This document shows positions 1 through 7,264 of a DNA stretch of 64,000 bases, one piece after another. The stretch spans positions 3,038,001-3,102,000 of the forward strand of contig OZ250185.1 of assembly GCA_965238265.1 (NCBI GenBank), in the 5' to 3' direction. A program made the translations under genes and the position numbers. The notes under the pieces were generated by a model that was not told the DNA's origin, searched no databases, and was given only the letters and a program-made list of their open reading frames with translations. Each line of letters starts with the position of its first letter. The first letter of the stretch is position 1. The DNA is from JAJDUF01 sp965238265. GTDB taxonomy: Bacteria > Chloroflexota > UBA11872 > UBA12225 > JAJDUF01.

Positions 1-2184
1 CACCGAGCCTTGCTTCGAGAACGGAAACCCGTTGCCGAGCAGCGGGTGCGTGAGCCGGTAGAGCGGGTTCTGCCACAGCTCTTCCCACGCCGCGATGGCC
101 AGCCGCTTGCGATGACGTGGCGGCAGCGCCTTGAGGAGCAGGCCGTTGTCCGTCCGCAGGCAGTGGTTGGCTGCAAACAGGACCGGCCCTTGTAACCCGG
201 CGATATTCGGCGCGCCGACGACCTTGAGGCGGTAGAGCCAGCGCAGCAGCGGGAAGACGAACACCCGCTGGATCACCCCCCGCAGCGGTCGGCACCACCA
301 GCTCCGTCCCCAGCTCGTGAAGCCCTTCTCCTCAGGATTGCGGGAACCCTGAGCGACCATTGCGGCGAGCGCCCCCACCGTAGTCCCCGGATCGAGCGCA
401 TCCTCGTCCAGGTAGACGCCAAGCTCCTCCTCAATCGCCGACAGCAGTTCCACGCGCTTCAGCGAATCCATGTCGAGATCGCCGGCGAGGCTCTTGCCGG
501 CAGCCACCTCCGCGACCGGCACCTCGGCGACCTCGGCGATCAGCCGTTCCAGCGTCGGCTCGTCTTCCCCGCCGGCTTGCGGGGCCGCGGGCATCGGCGC
601 CTCACCGTCCGCGCCCAGCAGCATGTCGGCGAGGATGCGCTTCTTGACCTTCAGCGTATGCGTGCGCGGGAAGTCCTCCTCCGGCCAGACCGTAAACCCG
701 CGGATGCGCTGATGATCGGCCATTTGTCCATTCGCCCAGTCCACAGCGTCTGCGGCCGCAGCGGCGTCGGTCATCAGCAGCGCGGCGTGAATCTCGGGAC
801 CGGCCGACCGTGGCAGCCCGACGACCGCGGCATCCTGCACCGCGTCGTGCTTGACCAGCGTCGCCTCGATGTCCTCGGGATAGACGTTCAGGCCGCTGCC
901 CAGCACGATCATGTCCTTCTTGCGCCCCTTGAGGTGCAGGATGCCCTCGGCATCAATCTCGCCCTGGTCCCCCGTCTTGTACCAGCCGTCCCCGAAGGCC
1001 GCGGCGGTGGCCTCCGGCGCCTCCCAGTAGCCCTGGCTCACGTTCTCACCGCGGACCAGCACCTCGCCGTCGGCGGCGATCCTGACCTCGACGCCCGGTA
1101 TCGGCGGGCCGGGAGAGTCATAGCGCGGCTGGGACCGCGGATGGCACGTGATAATGGGCGACGTTTCGGTCGCCCCATAACCCTGGACCACCTGGACGCC
1201 GAGCAGATTCCACTTCGCCCCGAGGTCCGGGTCCAAGGGCGCGCCGCCAACGAAGACAAACGACAGCTTCCCGCCGAACTTCCTATGCACTTGCCGGAAA
1301 AGCACGCGCCGGACGGGGAACGGCACCCGCGCTGCCACCTTCATCAGCTTCGCCCAGAGCGCCTCCTTGCCCTGCCGCCGCACCTCGCGCTCGATGCCTT
1401 TCATAAACAGGTCGAGCAGTTGCGGCACCAGGATCAACATCGTCACCCGCCGCTCCTTCATCGTCCTGAAGAGCACGGTGGCCTGTCGCGCCGTCGGATA
1501 GGCGACGTTTGCCCCGGCGGCCAAGGGCCCCAGCAGCCCGCCCATCTGCTCCAGCATGTGGCTCAGCGGCAAGATGGACATCAGCCGGTCGGACTGCGTG
1601 CCCGCTGCAACCTGCGTCGCGGAAGCGAGATTCGCCGTCAGGTTACGGTGGGTCAGCATCACGCCCTTGGGGTCCCCCGTCGTCCCGGAAGTGAACATCA
1701 CCTCCGCCAGGTCTTCGGGGGCAATATCCGCCGGCGCCGGCGCCGGGAGGCCCTCGATCAGGCCATCAATCTCCTCGAAGTCAATCTCCGGCATGCCAAG
1801 CTCGCCGTGATAGCTTGGCGTCACCCGCGAGATGAAGGAGAGCTTGGCGTCAACCTTAGAGGCGACCCGCTCCACAAAGTCGCGCGGGCTGCGGACGTCC
1901 AGCGGAACGACGACCACGCCCGCCCGCAGGCATCCGAAGAGGGCGAGGACCCATTGCGGGCAGTTCGGCCCCCAGATGAGCACTCTGTCGCCCTTGCCGA
2001 GACCGCGTTGCTGAAGCAGCGTCGCAATCCGCCCCGCATCCTCCCAAAGGTCGGCGTAGCTCCAGCGCTGGTAGCGGAAACCCGGCCGGAACAGCAGTGC
2101 CGGCTTATCGCCGAACTCCTCCGCACGCGCCCGCATGAAGTCCACCAGGGTCGCTTCTACTTGACTGCCCTTTACACCTGCCAT
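1..2184 (-). CDS. Acyl-CoA synthetase / acyl carrier / acyltransferase fusion (3' end beyond the window)
   Basis: Reading leftwards from 2184 there is one open frame of 728 codons that leaves the window without a stop. Residues about 1-525 are an AMP-forming long-chain acyl-CoA synthetase, with the adenylate loop FTSGTTGDPKG near residues 164-174 and YGATET and YKTGD motifs later. Next comes a carrier domain whose pantetheine serine lies in DLDMDSLKRVE (around 445-480). The last visible part, from about position 230 down, is a PlsC-like acyltransferase with the HX4D motif NHCLRTD. The order suggests that a fatty acid is activated, loaded on the in-cis carrier, and passed to an alcohol or amine. 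ATG 2184 has GGAGG six bases upstream and overlaps the stop of the upstream MBL gene by 13 bp, so the two are translationally coupled. The acyl acceptor cannot be told from the sequence. The opposite strand holds only an antisense frame. Confidence 0.88.
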   Translation of the reverse strand, partial: MAGVKGSQVEATLVDFMRARAEEFGDKPALLFRPGFRYQRWSYADLWEDAGRIATLLQQRGLGKGDRVLIWGPNCPQWVLALFGCLRAGVVVVPLDVRSPRDFVERVASKVDAKLSFISRVTPSYHGELGMPEIDFEEIDGLIEGLPAPAPADIAPEDLAEVMFTSGTTGDPKGVMLTHRNLTANLASATQVAAGTQSDRLMSILPLSHMLEQMGGLLGPLAAGANVAYPTARQATVLFRTMKERRVTMLILVPQLLDLFMKGIEREVRRQGKEALWAKLMKVAARVPFPVRRVLFRQVHRKFGGKLSFVFVGGAPLDPDLGAKWNLLGVQVVQGYGATETSPIITCHPRSQPRYDSPGPPIPGVEVRIAADGEVLVRGENVSQGYWEAPEATAAAFGDGWYKTGDQGEIDAEGILHLKGRKKDMIVLGSGLNVYPEDIEATLVKHDAVQDAAVVGLPRSAGPEIHAALLMTDAAAAADAVDWANGQMADHQRIRGFTVWPEEDFPRTHTLKVKKRILADMLLGADGEAPMPAAPQAGGEDEPTLERLIAEVAEVPVAEVAAGKSLAGDLDMDSLKRVELLSAIEEELGVYLDEDALDPGTTVGALAAMVAQGSRNPEEKGFTSWGRSWWCRPLRGVIQRVFVFPLLRWLYRLKVVGAPNIAGLQGPVLFAANHCLRTDNGLLLKALPPRHRKRLAIAAWEELWQNPLYRLTHPLLGNGFPFSKQGSV

Positions 2185-3050
2185 TCCAACCTCCTCATAG
2201 ACAGCCGCTCCACCAGCAGCGCCAGCTCGCGGTGTGCGTTCTTCGTCAGCGGCGGATAGTGGCTGAAGCAGATCGTGTCGAAGTCGAGCTCGAGCAGCCT
2301 GGCCAGCGATTGGTGTGCCCGTCTCACATCCGCGGTGAAGCCTTCGGCCGGCGGGCCGAGCCTGCTCATCCGAAACTGGAGGGCATCGCCTACGACGACG
2401 GCGCCCTTGCTAGGAATGAAGAAACAGATACTTCCGAGCGTGTGGCCGGGCGTATGAACGATCCTGACCTCGTCCGCGAATGGCAGCACGTCACCATCCT
2501 CCAGCGGGATATCAACCGCAACAGGCTTACCGCACAGCGCCCTCATCACGGATCGTGTCACACCGGCAACCACCCCATTCTTACGCGGGGCCGGCCAATG
2601 CTCCGAGCCGCCAATGATCCCGGCATCGAGCCGGTGGGCCGCGACCCTCGCGTTGGTCCGTTCGGCAAGGCGGGCGAGGCCGCCGGCATGGTCCGGGTGG
2701 TGGTGCGTGATCGCAATAACCGAGACGTGCTCCGGCTGGATCCGCAGCGCCTTCAGCCCTGAGACTATCGGGCCGGCGCTCCCTCTGCCACCCGCGTCTA
2801 TCACCAAAGCGCCCTCCCCGGCCGAAAGGACGGTCACGCGCGCCGCAAACGCGCGCAACTGATGCAGTCCCGGTGCGATCTCCAGCGGGTTGCCGAGCTT
2901 CAAAGCTATCTCGCCATCATCATAGCGCGGCCGTCCTACCAAGCCAAGGGCAATCGCCCCCTCCGGGAGCACCGCGTTACAGCCGGCCGTTTCTTGACGT
3001 AGCCGATACAATTCCGTACTGTACAAGTCTAGGCAAGTTGTAATCCCCAC
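2172..3050 (-). CDS. Metallo-beta-lactamase-fold hydrolase
   Basis: Glyoxalase II-like MBL-fold protein of about 250-292 residues. The first metal motif is THHHPDHAGG (HxHxDH form). A later HTPGHTLGS gives the next histidine, VVGDAL the bridging aspartate, and FSHYPP the last histidine. It is the first gene of a two-gene unit with the acyl-CoA synthetase; its stop lies inside that gene's start. This suggests hydrolysis of an acyl thioester or ester made by that enzyme (inference). The start is uncertain: ATG 3050 would put the first residues across the promoter of the divergent AbrB gene, and the conserved region begins about 30 residues later. Confidence 0.82.
   Translation of the reverse strand: MGITTCLDLYSTELYRLRQETAGCNAVLPEGAIALGLVGRPRYDDGEIALKLGNPLEIAPGLHQLRAFAARVTVLSAGEGALVIDAGGRGSAGPIVSGLKALRIQPEHVSVIAITHHHPDHAGGLARLAERTNARVAAHRLDAGIIGGSEHWPAPRKNGVVAGVTRSVMRALCGKPVAVDIPLEDGDVLPFADEVRIVHTPGHTLGSICFFIPSKGAVVVGDALQFRMSRLGPPAEGFTADVRRAHQSLARLLELDFDTICFSHYPPLTKNAHRELALLVERLSMRRLEWQV
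2994..3022 (+). promoter_or_regulatory. Sigma-70-type promoter for the AbrB gene
   Basis: TTGACG at 2994-2999, 17-bp spacer, TACTGT at 3017-3022. Transcription would start near 3029, about 48 bases before ATG 3077. It overlaps the longest possible N-terminus of the divergent MBL gene, which favours a later start for that gene. Confidence 0.5.
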
Positions 3051-3076
3051 TTGTTCCTAGAGCTTTCGGTGGTGCG

Positions 3077-3394
3077 ATGACAAAGCAGGCTCCGACAACC
3101 AAGCTCGTGCGTCCCTTGCGAAGTGGGCAAATCACGATCCCGGTCGCGTTCCGCAAGGCGCTGGGCATCACGCAGGACACCCTTCTGGAAGTGACCCTGG
3201 AACAGGGCTCACTGCATATCACCCCCGCGCGGCTGGCACAGACCGCTGCGGACAAGCCCTGGTTCAAGGACCTCTACGACCTCTTCGCTCCCGTGCGCGA
3301 AGAAGCGCTAGAGCACAGTGAGGAGGAGATTGATCAGGCCATTGACCAAGCTGTTGCCGCCACCCGGACTACCTGCCATGCTCACAATCCTTGA
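3077..3394 (+). CDS. AbrB/MazE-type (SpoVT-AbrB) DNA-binding protein, orphan antitoxin-like
   Basis: 105 residues. Residues about 8-55 form a swapped-hairpin AbrB domain, with the typical LRSGQITIPVAFRKALGI segment and VTLEQGSLHITP. The C-terminal 50 residues are acidic and helical (SEEEIDQAIDQAV), as in antitoxins that wrap a PIN toxin. No toxin follows: ATG 3378 opens a frame of only 16 codons and the convergent amidohydrolase ends at 3416. A second, complete AbrB-PIN pair is at 43034-43814. It may be a solitary regulator or a leftover antitoxin. Confidence 0.8.
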   Translation: MTKQAPTTKLVRPLRSGQITIPVAFRKALGITQDTLLEVTLEQGSLHITPARLAQTAADKPWFKDLYDLFAPVREEALEHSEEEIDQAIDQAVAATRTTCHAHNP

Positions 3395-3415
3395 CCGGCA
3401 GAGTGATGCTACTGC

Positions 3416-4177
3416 CTACAAGCCGTAGATGCGCTTCAGGTTCTCCCCGAAGATCAGCGCCTCGGTCTCGGCGCCCAAGTCCAGGCGCTTGATCGCCGCC
3501 GCCACTTGCGCCGGGCGGTACTCAGCCTGGTTGGAGCCGAACACCACCTTCTCTGCGCCGGCCCGCTCGACCGCTTCCCGCACTTGCGGTGGCGCCGCCC
3601 CGTCGGGATCGTCACTGAAGAAGCGCAGGATCGTGGTCATCAGGTAGATATTGGATCGGTGAGCCGCTCCTTCGATGGCCTCATCCACTCCATCGGGAAA
3701 GCCCATGTGATCCATGACAATGGGCACATCGGGATGGCGCTCGGCCAAGCGCACGATCCGCGCAGCGTGGGCATAGTCGCCGCCCGAGTGGATCGTGGCA
3801 ACCAGGTTTAGCTCACGAGCGGCCTCCATAAACGGGTCAACAATCCGGGCATCAATGTAATACCGGTGGCCGGCAGCCATCAGCTTAACGGCTCGGAAGT
3901 CCCACTCGGCGGCGGCCCGGTGCATCTCATCCAGTTCCACGGCATGATCCAGCAGCGGATTGACCGTGACGCAGCCGATGAGCCGCGGCGTGCTATCGGC
4001 ACCCAGATACGGTGCGATCAACTCTGCCAGAGCCTCGTTCGGGGTGTGACCGGGGGCAAAGGTATGGATCGCCACCGCTGCATCGAGATTGATCTCGCGC
4101 GCATTGTCCAGAAACAGGTCGAGCCGCTCCTGCGTCGCCTCGCGGAGGTAGCCTTCTCCATCGGCACGAAATGACAT
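3416..4177 (-). CDS. Amidohydrolase-2 family (TIM-barrel) hydrolase lacking the N-terminal HxH
   Basis: 253 residues from ATG 4177, which has GGGAG eight bases upstream and a TATAAT box 80 bases upstream. Family landmarks are VAIHTFAPG, a central LVATIHSGGDYAHAARI segment, VPIVMDHMGFPDG (H near the fourth strand), a late EKVVFGSNQAEYRP strand, and the ending LIFGENLKRIYGL typical of amidohydrolase-2 proteins. The DxHxH metal motif normally found on strand 1 is absent. The open frame continues upstream to 4618, but that part is translated dispersed repeat and low-complexity sequence, and no other frame supplies the motif. The gene may therefore be 5'-truncated or metal-deficient. Substrate unknown. 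Confidence 0.75.
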   Translation of the reverse strand: MSFRADGEGYLREATQERLDLFLDNAREINLDAAVAIHTFAPGHTPNEALAELIAPYLGADSTPRLIGCVTVNPLLDHAVELDEMHRAAAEWDFRAVKLMAAGHRYYIDARIVDPFMEAARELNLVATIHSGGDYAHAARIVRLAERHPDVPIVMDHMGFPDGVDEAIEGAAHRSNIYLMTTILRFFSDDPDGAAPPQVREAVERAGAEKVVFGSNQAEYRPAQVAAAIKRLDLGAETEALIFGENLKRIYGL

Positions 4178-4258
4178 ACTTCGCACTCCCTTCCCTGCGG
4201 CACGCTGCACCTGATCGTCTTCCGCCTCAGCCGGGCACCGTACAGGTCGTCCCGCCCC

Positions 4259-4264
4259 ATTATA
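4259..4264 (-). promoter_or_regulatory. -10 box TATAAT upstream of the amidohydrolase
   Basis: Perfect TATAAT on the minus strand directly beside the end of a dispersed repeat. No convincing -35 hexamer is visible at 17 bp; the position is occupied by the CATCACGAAAAC motif that ends the repeat. It supports the 4177 start. Confidence 0.4.
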
Positions 4265-4267
4265 GAG

Positions 4268-4392
4268 TAGGTTTTCGTGATGCGCGGCCCTCACCCCGGC
4301 CCCCTCCCACGGGGAGAGGGAGCAGCCACCAGCCAGCCACCACCGCACTTCCCCTCTCCACATGGTGGAGAGAGGGCCGGGGGGTGAGGCCC
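4268..4392. repeat. Family B palindromic repeat pair
   Basis: Two half-elements in inverted orientation: CCTCACCCCGGCCCCCTCCC with GGGGAGAGG, then CCTCTCC with GGAGAG and GGGCCGGGGGGTGAGG. The left edge carries GTTTTCGTGATG, the reverse complement of the tail seen at 6332 and 9319. Confidence 0.75.
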
Positions 4393-4409
4393 GGTCCAAA
4401 CCACCCTTA

Positions 4410-5093
4410 TCATCGGACCCCGTGCAGCACGACCCGACTACCGGTTTGGATGCCCCACCGCGCCGCGAATCCGGCCGGTACCTCCAGTACATAGTCGGCT
4501 GCCGCTGGCGGCGTATAAATGGGAAGCGCGGAATCGGGTGTGCCGGGCCGCGGCGGGGGCACGGCGGCGGCCAAGTGTACGACCTGCTCACCCCGAATCC
4601 AGATGATGTCCAGCGCAAAGGTCATGCCCTTCATCCAGAAGGAGTGTCGGCCCGGTGCTGGAAAGATGAACAACATGCCTTCGCCTTCCCCTAGCGGCGC
4701 ATGGCCGCCGAGGCCGCGCGTTCGCTCCGCGGCCGTCTGCGCCAGCTCCACCCGCACGGCCACGGCATCGAAACGGACCTCCGGCGCGGCCGTGGTCGCT
4801 GCGGGCGGCGGGAGCGGCGCCGGGGGAGTGGCTGTCGCCGCAGTCCGCGGCGGCGCGGCCGAGGGCGTCGGCAGGTCGCGGCGCGGCGCGGCGGTGATCG
4901 TCGCCCGCGGCCGCGCCTCGGTAGGGGAGGCGCCAGCTGTGCGCGTGGGCGGTGGCAACGGGGGCGCTTGTCGGGTGGGTGGGCGAGTTGGCGAGCTAGG
5001 AACACGTTCCTGGTCGCAGGCAGCCGCCCACAAAAGAACGGGCAGCGCCAGAGCGTAGCGCAGAAACTGGCGCCGGCGTTGCTGCTCGCCCAC
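4410..5093 (-). CDS. DUF192 domain lipoprotein
   Basis: 227 residues. A twin-arginine-like start (RRRQFLRY) precedes a hydrophobic stretch ending in the lipobox LLWAAAC, so the mature protein is probably lipid-anchored outside the membrane. Residues about 30-100 are a Pro/Ala/Thr-rich linker. Residues about 108-227 are the DUF192 (COG1430) domain: VELAQTAAERTRGLGG, GMLFIFPAPGRHSFWMKGM, LDIIWIRG and VLEVPAGFAARWGI. The domain's biochemical role is not established. Start ATG 5093 lies five bases after the Mrp stop, so the two are probably co-transcribed. The gene ends next to a repeat B element. Confidence 0.9.
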   Translation of the reverse strand: MGEQQRRRQFLRYALALPVLLWAAACDQERVPSSPTRPPTRQAPPLPPPTRTAGASPTEARPRATITAAPRRDLPTPSAAPPRTAATATPPAPLPPPAATTAAPEVRFDAVAVRVELAQTAAERTRGLGGHAPLGEGEGMLFIFPAPGRHSFWMKGMTFALDIIWIRGEQVVHLAAAVPPPRPGTPDSALPIYTPPAAADYVLEVPAGFAARWGIQTGSRVVLHGVR

Positions 5094-5098
5094 TGCGC

Positions 5099-6196
5099 TC
5101 AGACGGCACGGAGCGAAATGGTGCGTCGCCGGCGCGCCGCCGCAATACTCACCTGAGCGGCCAAAGAGTGTGCAACGTTGCGGAATGACGCGGCCTGCGG
5201 CGAGTCCGGGCGCAGCGCCGTCACCGGTCGCCCCTCGTCGCTGCTCTCCCGAATGTCAGGAGCCAGCGGGATTTCGCCCAAGAACGGCACCTCCAGCTTC
5301 TGCGCTGCACGTTGCGCCCCGCCGTGGCTGAAAATATCGTGCCTGGTGTTGCAGTGGTCGCAGATGAAGTAGCTCATGTTCTCTAGGATGCCCAGAATGC
5401 GCACCTTCAGATGCTGGAACATCTTCAAGGCCTTGATCGCAATATCTAGCGCCACATCCTGCGGCTGGGTCACGATCACGGCCCCGGACAATTGTAGGGA
5501 CTGCACCAGCGTCAGCTGCGCGTCACCCGTGCCCGGCGGGAGGTCAACAATCAGGTAATCCAAGTCGCCCCAGTGGGTATCGCCCAGCAGCTGCCGGAGG
5601 GCGCTATGCACCATCGGCCCGCGCCAGATGACCGGCGCGTCAGGCTCCAAGAGAAAGCCAATGGACATCAGCTTGACATCGTGGGCGACGAGCGGCTCGA
5701 AGAGCTTCTTTCCGTCTTGCTGAACGACCTTGGGCAGCGCCCGCGTTCCCATCAGCCCCGGGATGGTCGGACCATAGATGTCGGCATCCAGCAGCCCCAC
5801 CGCGGCGCCACTTTGCGCCAAGGCAATAGCAAGATTGGCCGCGACCGTAGACTTCCCGACGCCGCCCTTGCCGCTGCCGATGGCCACAACGTTCCGCACG
5901 GTGGGCAAAAGTGGCCCGGCGGCCTCCGTGGAGCGCACCCGGGCGCTCATCTTGATCTCGATGACCTCGACGCCGGGAATGGCCTCCACGGCCTCACGGG
6001 CCATTGCCTCCATCTGGTCCTTGATCGGACACGCCGGAGTCGTCAGCTCATACGTAAAGCTGACTCGATTATCCTTTACCTCCAGGTCTTTCACCATGCC
6101 CAACGTGACAATATCACGGTGGAGATCGGGGTCAATGACCTGCGACAGGGCGGCCAGCACCACTTCCTCCGTCACTGGAGCCTTACGTTCGATCAA
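5099..6196 (-). CDS. mrp: Mrp/ApbC family iron-sulfur carrier P-loop ATPase
   Basis: 365 residues. Residues 1-85 are a MIP18/DUF59 domain (LSQVIDPDLHRDIVTLGMV, TTPACPIKD). The ATPase follows with the deviant Walker A GSGKGGVGKSTVAANLA, LDADIYGPTIPGL, and LIVDLPPGTGD. The CxxC FICDHCN is the expected bridging Fe-S site of the homodimer. The family stores and delivers [4Fe-4S] clusters to apo-proteins in the cytoplasm. NadA at 34946 is a 4Fe-4S enzyme in the same window, a possible client. Start is TTG 6196 with AAGGAG seven bases upstream. The DUF192 gene follows directly. Confidence 0.93.
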   Translation of the reverse strand: MIERKAPVTEEVVLAALSQVIDPDLHRDIVTLGMVKDLEVKDNRVSFTYELTTPACPIKDQMEAMAREAVEAIPGVEVIEIKMSARVRSTEAAGPLLPTVRNVVAIGSGKGGVGKSTVAANLAIALAQSGAAVGLLDADIYGPTIPGLMGTRALPKVVQQDGKKLFEPLVAHDVKLMSIGFLLEPDAPVIWRGPMVHSALRQLLGDTHWGDLDYLIVDLPPGTGDAQLTLVQSLQLSGAVIVTQPQDVALDIAIKALKMFQHLKVRILGILENMSYFICDHCNTRHDIFSHGGAQRAAQKLEVPFLGEIPLAPDIRESSDEGRPVTALRPDSPQAASFRNVAHSLAAQVSIAAARRRRTISLRAV

Positions 6197-6270
6197 GCTG
6201 CAACTCCTTAGCTACGGCCTCATGTCCGAGTATAGCACTGTGCCCGGCGGCCTGAGAAGCTACCACCAGC

Positions 6271-6347
6271 CGTCATTCCCGCGCAAGCGGGAATCCAGGC
6301 CCCCTGGGAGCGGACCGGGGTGAGGGAGGGACACATCACGAAAACGT
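6271..6347. repeat. Family A palindrome followed by a family B tail
   Basis: Family A unit GTCATTCCCGCGCAAGCGGG at 6272-6291, then a decayed B element ending in CACATCACGAAAAC (6332-6345). The same ending occurs at 9319-9332 and, inverted, at 4270-4282. Confidence 0.7.
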
Positions 6348-6355
6348 GCTATACT
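6347..6355 (+). promoter_or_regulatory. Extended -10 promoter of the TPP riboswitch operon
   Basis: TGC-TATACT (TATACT at 6350-6355) with no -35 match at 17 bp. Transcription would start near 6362, about 35 bases before the aptamer. Confidence 0.45.
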
Positions 6356-6395
6356 GGGCCACAGGTTGTGCGGCCGCCCATTAACAACTGCTCTT

Positions 6396-6492
6396 GAGCT
6401 AGGGGTGCGCTGTGGCGCTGAGAGGCCTGTTGGAGGCCAACCCTCCGAACCTGATCTGGGTCATGCCAGCGTAGGAAAGTGATCTAGGCTGT
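6396..6492 (+). promoter_or_regulatory. TPP riboswitch (THI element)
   Basis: Has the conserved THI-box parts in order: GGGGTGC at the 5' side, CTGAGA at 6419-6424, ACCCT-CGAACCTGATC, then GGGTCATGCCAGCGTAGGAA and a closing strand CTAG that can pair with the first bases. It is followed by an intrinsic terminator, so thiamine pyrophosphate should switch off the ykoFEDC-type genes downstream by premature termination. Confidence 0.95.
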
Positions 6493-6514
6493 CTCTTATC
6501 CTACGAGCAAGCCG

Positions 6515-6548
6515 TGGCGCGCCCGGGAAGGTTCCCGGCGCGTTTTTT
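6515..6548 (+). terminator. Intrinsic terminator of the TPP riboswitch
   Basis: GC-rich hairpin with arms CGCGCCCGGGAA and TTCCCGGCGCG followed by six T. It lies about 25 bases after the aptamer and 60 before the first gene, so it is the likely expression platform. Confidence 0.85.
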
Positions 6549-6611
6549 CTTGGTCCGTGCTCGATCCCTAGGGCAGCACAGGAGCGCTCGCAACAAGGAG
6601 ACTGGTAACGC

Positions 6612-7208
6612 ATGATAGGCGTTCGCTTCTCGCTCTACCCCATGACCGATGCATTTGTCCCGGTCATTCTCGACGCGGTGCAAGACCTCGACCGCCTCGG
6701 CCTAGAGGTAGAGGTTGACGACGTTTCGACGTGCCTGATGGGTGAAGAGCCACAGTTGTTCGAGGCCTTGCGGGTGGCCTTCGGGCGGGCGGCTCGGACG
6801 GGCAAGCACGTCGTCATGGTCGCCTCGTTTTCGGCCGGCTGCCCCGGCGAGCCTGAAGGCGACGTGTGCGTGCCGCGGCACATTACCCTGGCCGAGCTGG
6901 CTCAGGACCAGGGCGAAGACGGTTGGGTCGCTGCGGCCTACGACCTCCCGGAGCGAGTTGCCTGTCAGTTTGCGCTCTATCCCCTGGGTATCGAGCACTA
7001 CATGGAGGTCGTCTATCGGGAGATTGGAGTGACCAAGGAGACGCCGGTTCGCTCACGCGGCCGGCACTTTGTCACCCATCTAACTGGCGACGGCGGCGCC
7101 GTCTTCGATGCGCTGCGGACCGCCTTCCGCAACACCCGCCGGGACGCAGCGCACGTCGTGATGACGGCAACGATCTCCGCCAATAGTCCGAGCGCTCCGA
7201 CAGCCTAG
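6612..7208 (+). CDS. ykoF: YkoF-like thiamine/HMP-binding protein
   Basis: 198 residues made of two similar halves of the YkoF/ThiBP fold. The first starts GVRFSLYPMTDAFVPVILDAV and contains DVSTCLMGEEPQLFEALRVAF. The second starts ACQFALYPLGIEHYMEVVYREI and contains HFVTHLTGDGGAVFDALRTAF. YkoF of Bacillus binds thiamine and its pyrimidine moiety and is encoded with an ECF transporter under a TPP riboswitch, exactly the arrangement here. It is cytoplasmic (no signal peptide). An AAGGAG sits upstream of ATG 6612. Confidence 0.9.
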   Translation: MIGVRFSLYPMTDAFVPVILDAVQDLDRLGLEVEVDDVSTCLMGEEPQLFEALRVAFGRAARTGKHVVMVASFSAGCPGEPEGDVCVPRHITLAELAQDQGEDGWVAAAYDLPERVACQFALYPLGIEHYMEVVYREIGVTKETPVRSRGRHFVTHLTGDGGAVFDALRTAFRNTRRDAAHVVMTATISANSPSAPTA

Positions 7209-7264
7209 CCGTTGTCACAGGAGAGTCCGCGGCAAGCAGGGACGTACACGAGGAGGTAAGTCCG

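Noticed and set aside
577..2259. 560-codon open frame on the + strand
   Set aside because: Antisense to the acyl-CoA synthetase; composition (Arg/His/Pro-rich) and lack of motifs mark it as a shadow of a GC-rich gene.
4178..4618. N-terminal extension of the amidohydrolase
   Set aside because: Translates dispersed repeat and the 3' end of the DUF192 gene; a -10 box at 4259 and a ribosome-binding site before 4177 point to the shorter start.
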